The notes under the pieces are model-generated. The model searched no databases. It saw only the letters and a program-made list of their open reading frames with translations, and was not told where the DNA came from. 28,556 nucleotides of DNA from 66-474 sp039923855 (GTDB taxonomy: Bacteria > Pseudomonadota > Gammaproteobacteria > Xanthomonadales > Rhodanobacteraceae): assembly GCA_039923855.1 (NCBI GenBank), contig JBDTBW010000081.1, positions 1 to 28,556 on the forward strand, given 5' to 3'. The position numbers were made by a program, and so were the translations under genes. Positions within the stretch are counted from its first letter, which is position 1; each line of letters opens with the position of its first letter. This document shows, piece by piece, positions 22,419-28,556 of this stretch.

Positions 22419-23302
22419 ACGCGACCGTTGCAGAAAACTCGGGCGGTGCCGACCGGCTCGGCGTCGCGCTGTTGTTTTCGCTGATCGTGCATGCCGTGCT
22501 GATCCTCGGGATCGGTTTCGAATTCGCCAAACCGAAACCGAGTCTGCCCGCGCTGGATGTGACGCTGCTCAACTCGGCCAATTCGCAGGCACCGGGGAGG
22601 GCCGATTTTCTCGCGCAAGCCAACAACGCCGGCGGCGGCGATACCGACAAGGCGAAGCGACCAAGCACGCCTTTCTCCGGCCCGTTGCCGACCACCGAAC
22701 AAGGCGTCGCTCCTGTGCCGCTGCTGCCGGCAGCACCCGTGCTGCGCGTCGCCAGCGGCCCACGCATCATCAGCACGCGCGCGCCGAACAGCACGCACGT
22801 CGCCCGGCAACCGGAGCGTCGCGAGCAGACGCAAATCGCGCCCCGCCAGTCGCAAATTCCAATCGATCGCAGGCTGGAGATGGCGAAGCTCGCGCAGGAG
22901 GTGCGCGCGGAGGAACAGGCTTACGCCAAACGCCCGCACAAGAAGTTCATCTCGGCGAACACGCGCGAATACGCCTGGGCCGCGTACATGAAGGCGTGGG
23001 TGACACGCATCGAACGCATTGGCAACCTCAACTATCCGGACGAGGCCCGCCATCGGCAATTGCATGGGCAACTGGTGCTGACCGTCGGGCTTGATCGCGC
23101 CGGCGCGATCAAGAGCATCGACATCATTCAGAGTTCCGGCCACAAGGTACTGGACGACGCCGCGATCCGGATCGTGCACCTGGCCGCGCCGTTCCCGCCG
23201 ATCCCGCGTGGCAGGGGCGCTCGCGGCAAAAAAGGCATCGACGAGCTCTATATCACCCGCACCTGGGAGTTTTTGCGCGGCAATGAGTTGCAGACGCGGT
23301 GA
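22415..23302 (+). CDS. tonB: TonB-family energy transducer, TonB3-like
   Basis: TonB proteins carry proton-motive-force energy from ExbB-ExbD to the outer membrane. The GTG at 22415 overlaps the gshB stop. One N-terminal transmembrane helix (about residues 15-35) carries the S-x3-H pair (S22, H26) that ExbB-coupled TonB proteins have. A variable Pro/Ala/Arg-rich periplasmic linker follows, and the C-terminal TonB domain shows LNYPDEA, GQLVLTVGLDRAGAI, SSGHKVLDDAAIRIVHLAAPFPPIP. The total is 295 residues. No exbB or exbD is adjacent. The place next to gshB and pilG matches tonB3 (PA0406) of P. aeruginosa, reported to be needed for twitching, so a link to type IV pili is inferred. Confidence 0.9.
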   Translation: MNATVAENSGGADRLGVALLFSLIVHAVLILGIGFEFAKPKPSLPALDVTLLNSANSQAPGRADFLAQANNAGGGDTDKAKRPSTPFSGPLPTTEQGVAPVPLLPAAPVLRVASGPRIISTRAPNSTHVARQPERREQTQIAPRQSQIPIDRRLEMAKLAQEVRAEEQAYAKRPHKKFISANTREYAWAAYMKAWVTRIERIGNLNYPDEARHRQLHGQLVLTVGLDRAGAIKSIDIIQSSGHKVLDDAAIRIVHLAAPFPPIPRGRGARGKKGIDELYITRTWEFLRGNELQTR

Positions 23303-23320
23303 GCCTGCTTCTTTGCTTTG

Positions 23321-25621
23321 CTACTCAAGACGCGTTGCGCGAACGCTGAGCCAGCCCTTGACCGCCGCGATTGCCAGCGGTATCGAACCGAATACGATGA
23401 ATACAAGATCGCCGGGCAAGCGCAGCCATTCGATCAGGTGCGCGGCAGGTGTATCGAGGTAGGCCAAGCTGCGGGCATGCCAGTAACCGTGCTGCACCAC
23501 ATCCCATATCTGCATCACGCCGCTTGGGAAAAGGCTGAACACAACCATCATCGCCAAGCCGATGTTGGTGCCGAAGAAAGCCATCTTGACGTACTTCTCG
23601 ATGCCGGGCCAACTGATGTCGTCGCTGGTCTGTCGCAACACAAACACCATCAGCGCAATCGCCAGCATGCCGAACACGCCCATCATCGCGGCATGGGCGT
23701 GGGTCGGCGTGAACTGCGTGCCGACTTCGTAATAGCTGACGATCGGCAGGTTGATCAGAAACCCGAACATGCCGGCGCCGACGAAGTTCCAGAACCCCAC
23801 CGCCATCAGGAAATAAAAAGTCCACTTGTGCGGAATGGCGACGGATTTTCCTTCCGGGCCGCCGTGGTCCTCACCTTGGGTGGTGCGCACGAAGTCCCAT
23901 GCATCCAACGTCAGCAGCGTCAGCGGCACCACTTCGAGCACCGAAAACATCGCTGACATGGCCATATTGAATTGCGTGTGTCCGATGAAATACCAGTGGT
24001 GCCCGGTGCCGATCACGCCACCGACGAAATACAGGATCGCATCGAGATAGATCACGCGCAGCGCGATGTTGCGGCGGGTCAGCCCGAGTTGATAAAGCAG
24101 CAGCGCGACAACCGTCGTGGCGAAGAACTCGAAGAAGCCTTCCACCCACAAATGGATGATCCAGAATCGCCAGGTTTCAACCACGGTGAGATTGGTCTTG
24201 GCGCCATAAAACAGCGCCGGAATGTAGAACACCGGAATCGCAAACGCCGCGAGCAGAAACATCCGCGCCAGCGGGCGGGTTTCCGTGTTGGCGACGGTTT
24301 TCGGACGCGCCAGCCACCACAGCAGCGCGAACCAGGCCAACAGTCCGATCACCAGCAGGAATTGCCAGATTCGCCCAAGCTCAAGATATTCCCAACCCTG
24401 ATCGCCCAGCCAGAACCACCAGCGGCCGAGCAGTTGCGAGATACCAAGCCACTCGCCCAACAGACTGCCCACAATCACCACCACGAACGCGGCGAATAGC
24501 CAATGTATCGCGCGGGCCAGCCAACGCGGCTCATCGGCGCGCAAGGAACGACCGAGGAACAACGCCGCGGCAACGTAGGCCGTCGCAATCCAGAAGATCG
24601 CGGTCTGCAGATGCCATGCGCGCAGCAGATTACTGGGGAATATCTGCTCGAGTTGGAATCCGTAGAAGCTGCCGGGATCGGCGCGGTAATGTCCGACCGC
24701 GCCGCCGACCAGGGTCTGCATCAGGAACAATAACGACACCACCACGAAGAACTTCACCAGCGCACGTTGGCCGGCGCTGGATTGCCCGGGCAATACGCGC
24801 GGCTGGATGCGCCCGCCGCGACTGATCCACCCCAGATAATCGAACTTGCCGAACACCAGCAGCACCGCCGCGATGCCGGCCAGCAACACCAGCAGGCTGA
24901 GCGCGCTCCACAGCAGCGCGCCGGGCACCGGCAGGTTGCCTACGCTCGGGTCGTAGGGAAAGTTGTTGGTCCAGGAATAATTCTCGCCGGGCCGATCGGC
25001 GACCGATGCCCACGCCGCCCAGGTGACGAATGCGGTGAATTGGCGCAATTCGCCCGGATCGCTGATCAGCTCGCGCTTGAGTCCGCCGTTGCCGGCCGGG
25101 TCGCGGAAATACTGCGTCCAGTATCCGATCTGTTGGCTGTACGCCGCGGTTTCCGGTGCGGTGAGTTGCAAGTTTCCCGTGCGGGCGTCGTAGCGGTTGG
25201 CCTTCAACGTGACCGCCACTTCGCTTTGCACCACGGCTTGCTGCATCGCCGACAATTGCGCGACCGGCTTGGCATATTGCTGTTGCGCCAACGCGTCCGC
25301 GGTGTCGAGGCCGATCCGGTGCAACGCATCGGCCGAGTAATCGGGGCCGAGGTAGGCGCCATGGCCCCAGATGGTGCCGTTGTCCATCAAGCCGTACTTC
25401 AGGAACACCGCCTGACCTGCGCTGATATCCGTGCCGGTGAAGACCGTGCTGCCGTCGGCGCCGATCACCTTGGCCGGTATCGGCGGAGCGTTGCGATAGG
25501 CCAGCCCGGTGATCGTCAACAACACCGCGAAGCCGAACACCATCACGATAACCACCGAGCGCAACCACCACGGCGACAAATCGCCATCGTCGGTTTGCGG
25601 GTTGACGACTATTTCGACCAT
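23321..25621 (-). CDS. norB: Quinol-dependent nitric oxide reductase (qNOR, single subunit)
   Basis: qNOR reduces two NO to N2O with electrons from quinol, for NO detoxification or denitrification. The 766-residue membrane protein has the extra N-terminal transmembrane helix (about 20-42) and periplasmic domain of qNOR, with no CXXCH heme c site, which separates it from the cytochrome-c-dependent type. Catalytic residues are in place: H337 (WHLQT), H490 and E494 (IIHLWVEGFFE), H541-H542 (GTGHHWYF), and H641/H643 (PTHAHAAMMG); the spacing from H490 to E494 and H541-H542 equals that of the FeB ligands of the Geobacillus enzyme. The ATG at 25621 has GGGGA 7 bases upstream. It converges on tonB with an 18-base gap. 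No norD, norQ or norR neighbour is visible. Confidence 0.95.
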   Translation of the reverse strand: MVEIVVNPQTDDGDLSPWWLRSVVIVMVFGFAVLLTITGLAYRNAPPIPAKVIGADGSTVFTGTDISAGQAVFLKYGLMDNGTIWGHGAYLGPDYSADALHRIGLDTADALAQQQYAKPVAQLSAMQQAVVQSEVAVTLKANRYDARTGNLQLTAPETAAYSQQIGYWTQYFRDPAGNGGLKRELISDPGELRQFTAFVTWAAWASVADRPGENYSWTNNFPYDPSVGNLPVPGALLWSALSLLVLLAGIAAVLLVFGKFDYLGWISRGGRIQPRVLPGQSSAGQRALVKFFVVVSLLFLMQTLVGGAVGHYRADPGSFYGFQLEQIFPSNLLRAWHLQTAIFWIATAYVAAALFLGRSLRADEPRWLARAIHWLFAAFVVVIVGSLLGEWLGISQLLGRWWFWLGDQGWEYLELGRIWQFLLVIGLLAWFALLWWLARPKTVANTETRPLARMFLLAAFAIPVFYIPALFYGAKTNLTVVETWRFWIIHLWVEGFFEFFATTVVALLLYQLGLTRRNIALRVIYLDAILYFVGGVIGTGHHWYFIGHTQFNMAMSAMFSVLEVVPLTLLTLDAWDFVRTTQGEDHGGPEGKSVAIPHKWTFYFLMAVGFWNFVGAGMFGFLINLPIVSYYEVGTQFTPTHAHAAMMGVFGMLAIALMVFVLRQTSDDISWPGIEKYVKMAFFGTNIGLAMMVVFSLFPSGVMQIWDVVQHGYWHARSLAYLDTPAAHLIEWLRLPGDLVFIVFGSIPLAIAAVKGWLSVRATRLE

Positions 25622-25706
25622 GGCGCTATCCCCATTGGTGCTTGACGGTGGAGTCAGGCGCGGTTTCGCCACCGATAAAACGCAGCGCAGCAAGTACCGA
25701 TCGCAC

Positions 25707-25735
25707 CATATAGCGCTCGCGCGATTTCAGATCAA
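25707..25735 (-). promoter_or_regulatory. Candidate qNOR promoter inside the DUF488 3' end
   Basis: On the minus strand TTGATC (25730-25735) and TATATG (25707-25712) are 17 bases apart. The -35 hexamer overlaps the end of the upstream DUF488 gene and contains TTGAT, an FNR/Dnr half-site, but the second half-site is not conserved. Transcription would start near 25700, about 79 bases before the qNOR ATG. Confidence 0.45.
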
Positions 25736-26155
25736 GCGACCCGCGCTTGCCCGCGGCTCGTGCGGTTCCAGATTGGGCTTGATAGTTACTCTCGGCATCC
25801 TGCCCAGAACCAGCTCCCTCAGCATCATCGCATCGTTATGGATCTCATCGTGCGCAGAATACACCAGCGTGATCGTACCTTTCCGCGCCAGCGCGCGCAG
25901 CTGATAAGGGTGATTCCGCACTTCTTCCACATAATGCTTATGAAACTGCAACCAGCGCGCGGGGGCGTGCCCGAACCACTTCCTCAGCGCGGTGCTGGGC
26001 GCAAGGTCCTTCACCCATTGATCCACTTTCGCGCGTTGCTTGGTCACACCGCGGGGCCATAACCGATCGATCAATACGCGCGTACCGTCGTCGCGTACTG
26101 GCTTCTCATAGGCGCACTTGAGCTTGGCGTTCGCGGCTCTGACTCTGTGGGTCAT
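25727..26155 (-). CDS. DUF488 family protein
   Basis: DUF488 is a small cytoplasmic family of unknown biochemical function. The family blocks are clear: DDGTRVLIDRLWPRGVTK, LAPSTALRKWFGH, HYVEEV and VYSAHDEIHNDAMMLREL. From the ATG at 26155 the product is 142 residues, about 20 longer than usual at the two ends. The gene start overlaps the end of the reductase gene by 50 bases in another frame, so the two are probably on one message; no later start codon precedes the conserved CAYEKPV, which supports the overlap. It lies 105 bases upstream of the qNOR start. Confidence 0.88.
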   Translation of the reverse strand: MTHRVRAANAKLKCAYEKPVRDDGTRVLIDRLWPRGVTKQRAKVDQWVKDLAPSTALRKWFGHAPARWLQFHKHYVEEVRNHPYQLRALARKGTITLVYSAHDEIHNDAMMLRELVLGRMPRVTIKPNLEPHEPRASAGRLI

Positions 26156-27434
26156 CGGGCGTCTTCTTGAACGTATCGGCAATGGTGCGCTCGAATTGGA
26201 CTTCCGTGCGCAGACCCGCAAGGTCGCGATGAACGAAGGCAGCGGCCAATGGCCGGCCATTACGCGAATAAGTGATCTTACAATCGCGTTTCTCGAGATC
26301 GCCGTCGAGTTCCACTTTGTCGAACGGCGCCGCATGGCCGACATAGGCCAGACCGAAATCGTATTGCTCGGTCCAGAAAAACGGCGCGGCGTCGAAACTT
26401 TCGCGCATCCCGAGCATGTTGCGCGCGGCGGTCTGTCCTTGGCGCTCGGCCACGACCCAGTGTTCGACGCGGATGGATTCGCCGGTAAGCCGATCCGGCC
26501 AACGCGCGATGTCGCCGGCGGCGTAAATGCCGGCAACGCTGGTCTGCAGATATTCATCCACGCTCACGCCACGATCGATCGCAAGCCCCGCCGCTTGCGC
26601 CAGCGCAAGATTGGGCGTGACGCCGACGCCGATCACGACCAGATCCGCAGCAAGCCGGTCGTCGTTGTCCAGGGTCACGCCGCTCGCGTCGATTGATCTC
26701 GGCGATCTGCCCAGATGAAACGTCACGCCATGCTTCTCGTGCATCCGGCGGATGAAATCACCCACGTCGGCGCCCAGAACCTTGGCCATCGGCATGGCCT
26801 CCCGCCCGATCACGTCCACGGCGAGTTTGCGCGCGCGCAGGGATGCCGCCACTTCCAGGCCGATAAAACTCGCGCCGATCACGACAACACGTTTTGCGTT
26901 CTTCGCCGCCGCGATCAATGCCTCGCAATCCGCCAGCGTGCGCAAATAATGCACATGCGGCAGATCCGCGCCGGGTATATCCAAGCGCACTGGATCGGCA
27001 CCGGTGGCCAGCAGCAGCGCGTCGTAATCACACATGCCACCATCTTCGAGTTCGATGCGTTTGTTCGCGGTGTCGATGCGGGTGACACGCGCATTCAAAC
27101 GCAGATCGATGTCGTGCTGTTGATAGAACGCCATCGAACGCGGCGGCGTCACCGTGGCCTCGCCCGTTCCCGCCAGCCGGCCCTTGGAAAGATTCGGGCG
27201 GTCGTAAGGCGGCGAGGCATCCGCGCTCAACATCGTGATCGTGCCGGCGTAACCTTCCTGGCGCAGCATTTCGGCCGCCGCATTGCCGGCGCCGCCGCCG
27301 CCCACGATCACGATCGATTTGGGTGCGTCGGGTATCCCAGCGGGTTCGCGGCGCGCGGGTTCCAGTTTCTCGCGCACATACACGGTGCCGACTTTCTGTT
27401 CGACCGGCGTGTACTGACGCGCCGCGTCGCGCAC
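26106..27434 (-). CDS. AIF-like FAD/NAD(P)H-dependent ferredoxin reductase, Rieske domain missing
   Basis: This is a pyridine nucleotide-disulfide oxidoreductase family flavoprotein that likely passes electrons from NAD(P)H to an iron-sulfur partner. The FAD motif VGGGGAGNAAAEML (44-57), PPYDRPNLSKG, the NAD motif VVVIGASFIGLEVA (183-196) and YAAGDIARWPD (304-314) are intact, and the C-terminal domain is present. Homologues usually carry an N-terminal Rieske [2Fe-2S] domain; here residues 10-25 (PVEQKVGTVYVREKLE) look like its last strand, but no C-x-H/C-x-x-H motif occurs upstream in any frame. A GTG at 27434 is the first start in frame. An ATG at 27480 would join this frame if one base of its AAA were absent, so a frameshift or a truncation is possible. 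Length is 442 residues. Confidence 0.82.
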   Translation of the reverse strand: MRDAARQYTPVEQKVGTVYVREKLEPARREPAGIPDAPKSIVIVGGGGAGNAAAEMLRQEGYAGTITMLSADASPPYDRPNLSKGRLAGTGEATVTPPRSMAFYQQHDIDLRLNARVTRIDTANKRIELEDGGMCDYDALLLATGADPVRLDIPGADLPHVHYLRTLADCEALIAAAKNAKRVVVIGASFIGLEVAASLRARKLAVDVIGREAMPMAKVLGADVGDFIRRMHEKHGVTFHLGRSPRSIDASGVTLDNDDRLAADLVVIGVGVTPNLALAQAAGLAIDRGVSVDEYLQTSVAGIYAAGDIARWPDRLTGESIRVEHWVVAERQGQTAARNMLGMRESFDAAPFFWTEQYDFGLAYVGHAAPFDKVELDGDLEKRDCKITYSRNGRPLAAAFVHRDLAGLRTEVQFERTIADTFKKTPDDPQSQSRERQAQVRL

Positions 27435-27613
27435 TGCCTCGACACGCCGGCCGGTCCGCTCGCGCTCGTGGCTCTTTCATCGCGTTTCCCAGCGGTCGCA
27501 GACCTTTTGCGGCTCGCGATCAGCCCAGAATACGCTGACGCGCGATGGCGGCCGAGCTCGTCCGGCGGCAGCATGAGTGGACCTTCGACTGGTCGTTTTC
27601 GATTTTCTCGGCC
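27435..27613. other. Junction region between the reductase and the lipoprotein genes
   Basis: These 179 bases hold no convincing gene. On the minus strand the reductase frame remains open only to a TGA at 27477-27479. On the plus strand the frame of the following lipoprotein is open from an ATG at 27545, but residues before 27614 do not look like part of a signal peptide. The gammaproteobacterial gene set ends and the myxobacteria-like set begins somewhere in this interval. Confidence 0.5.
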
Positions 27614-28204
27614 ATGAGATCGGACGTGTGGATTCGTCGCGTCACGAGCACTGCCCTGATCCTCGGGATCGGGGCCGCGCTGGCGTCGATTAGCTCGTGC
27701 GTGCTTTTCGACGCGCCGGCTGATTTGCCGCTCGCGCCCACGCGTCGCCCCACGATTTTGCGCAGTCAAGTCACGCCGAGCGCCGCGATTCCGCTCGGTG
27801 AGCTTCCGAGCGATGGACAGTTCATCGTGCCGATCGAAATCCCGGATCCGACGCAGCCGGTTTCCTGGGTCGCCTACCACGACCTCAATACGGCCTCCTC
27901 GGCGTCCGACGCGCATCTCGTCCAGTTTCAGACCATCGTCGGTTCTACCAATGCGGCGAACATTCCGTTTCCGTACCCGACCTTCACGGTGCGACCTGGA
28001 ATCTTGTCCGCCAACTCGTGTCACACGATTCGTTTCGTCGTGTCGCTGTCGCAAACCGACGATCCGGATCCGAACCTCTCCGACAGCATCGATTGGTTCA
28101 TCGTTCCCGCCGGAAATCCGGGCGGCTGCACCACCTACGATGGAGGCGGCGTCTACGGCGTGATCACCGATGCTTCGGCGGCCGGCGACGCGGAGGGAGG
28201 GTGA
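27614..28204 (+). CDS. Putative lipoprotein, Myxococcota-like family
   Basis: No function is known to me. The 196-residue product starts MRSDVWIRRV, has a hydrophobic segment and a lipobox ISSC with C29 as the expected lipidated residue. The mature part resembles a family I recall from Polyangia genomes: CVLFDAPADLPLAPTRRPTI after the lipobox, a beta-rich middle (FIVPIEIPDPTQPVSWVAYH), NSCHTIRFVVSL, and a terminal SIDWFIVPAGNPGGCTTYD with a likely disulfide pair. The ATG at 27614 is preferred over 27545 because it gives a proper signal peptide. The stop codon overlaps the next ATG (ATGA), so the two form an operon. Confidence 0.72.
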   Translation: MRSDVWIRRVTSTALILGIGAALASISSCVLFDAPADLPLAPTRRPTILRSQVTPSAAIPLGELPSDGQFIVPIEIPDPTQPVSWVAYHDLNTASSASDAHLVQFQTIVGSTNAANIPFPYPTFTVRPGILSANSCHTIRFVVSLSQTDDPDPNLSDSIDWFIVPAGNPGGCTTYDGGGVYGVITDASAAGDAEGG

Positions 28205-28556
28205 TGCGCCTTACCACGCTCGCAACGTCGAACGCAGCGCGCGCGGTCATCTTGTTGCTCGTCGGGGCCTGCGCGTCGGACCTTCCGATCGCGTCGACGG
28301 TGAGCACGACCAACAGGTGCAAGAAAGCGGCAGACTGCGCGGGCTACCAACAGTCCGGCAATGTCACGTGCTCGAACAGCACGTGCGTCGCCTATGCGGA
28401 TCGCGTCCAACTGGCTCGTTTTCGCGGGGATCCGTACGTCAGCTCGCCCATCACGTTCGTGATCTCGGTGCCCGACACCGAGAGCTTCGGATTCGGATCG
28501 ACGGTCGTCCTCAGCGCCGCCGAGCTGGGCTTCGGCGGACCGGGCACCGACCCGTG
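28204..28556 (+). CDS. Putative cysteine-rich lipoprotein, 3' end outside window
   Basis: The frame opens at the ATG at 28204, overlapping the previous stop codon, and runs to the window end without a stop (117 complete codons). An N-terminal hydrophobic stretch ends in the lipobox VGAC, with C23 the lipidated residue. Four more cysteines (C39, C45, C56, C61) form a small Cys-rich module, CKKAADC then NVTCSNSTC, of the type common in myxobacterial surface lipoproteins, followed by a beta-rich part (SSPITFVISVPD). I recognise no specific family or function. It is shorter than 60 residues in no frame, yet is cut by the edge, so the full length is unknown. Confidence 0.7.
   Translation, partial: MRLTTLATSNAARAVILLLVGACASDLPIASTVSTTNRCKKAADCAGYQQSGNVTCSNSTCVAYADRVQLARFRGDPYVSSPITFVISVPDTESFGFGSTVVLSAAELGFGGPGTDP

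Noticed and set aside
24630..25645. Long open frames in other frames over the qNOR gene
   Set aside because: They overlap the strongly supported qNOR frame, show Arg/Gly-rich sequence and no domain.
25722..25735. FNR/Dnr box upstream of qNOR
   Set aside because: Only one half-site (TTGAT) is present; the second half does not match ATCAA.
1..28556. CRISPR arrays, tRNA or rRNA genes, complete insertion sequences, phage genes
   Set aside because: None was recognised on reading either strand; the only repeats are palindromic elements and the internal chpA repeat.

Overview
The left 27.4 kb reads as a high-GC gammaproteobacterial chromosome. Gene content and gene order point to the Xanthomonadales (Lysobacterales), perhaps the Rhodanobacteraceae. 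The evidence is the surA-pdxA-rsmA-apaG-apaH cluster, a pilG-H-I-J-chpA cluster divergent from gshB-tonB, and REP/MITE-like palindromes of the type common in that order. The last kilobase (from about 27.5 kb) looks foreign: two tandem lipoprotein genes of a kind typical of Myxococcota/Polyangia.

Layout. 1-4138 (+): 3' part of surA, then pdxA, rsmA, apaG and apaH, nearly all overlapping (outer-membrane protein folding, pyridoxal phosphate synthesis, 16S rRNA dimethylation, Ap4A hydrolysis). 4148-5760: a lower-GC patch with a BrnT/BrnA toxin-antitoxin pair, its promoter and palindromic operator, and a convergent ornithine cyclodeaminase/mu-crystallin family gene. 5766-9282: a HisN-like phosphatase (-), bioA (+), a small secreted protein (-) and rsmE (+). 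9294-9473: a MITE-like palindromic element. 9473-21219 (-): a Pil-Chp type IV pilus chemosensory operon, transcribed pilG, pilH, pilI, pilJ, chpA, a chpB-like gene, chpC. 21465-23302 (+): gshB and a TonB-like gene, the same neighbourhood as PA0408-PA0407-PA0406 of Pseudomonas aeruginosa. 23321-27434 (-): a quinol-dependent nitric oxide reductase, a DUF488 protein and an AIF-like FAD reductase whose expected N-terminal Rieske domain is absent. 27614-28556 (+): two lipoprotein genes, the second cut by the window end.

How it works together. In the Pil-Chp pathway PilJ would sense through PilI/ChpC and the multi-Hpt kinase ChpA, which phosphorylates PilG and PilH to control pilus extension and retraction. 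The cluster has no pilK methyltransferase, and its chpB-like gene keeps only the N-terminal part without a CheB methylesterase domain, so both enzymes of methylation adaptation are missing here. The neighbouring TonB-like protein resembles TonB3, which is needed for twitching in Pseudomonas. A strong sigma-70-type promoter precedes pilG, and an intrinsic terminator plus a hairpin-rich leader separates pilI from pilJ.

I see no CRISPR array, tRNA, rRNA or complete insertion sequence. The points most worth a second look are the truncated ChpB and absent PilK, the pilI-pilJ leader, the MITE-like element, the brnT operator/promoter, and the probable chimeric or transferred junction near 27.5 kb.
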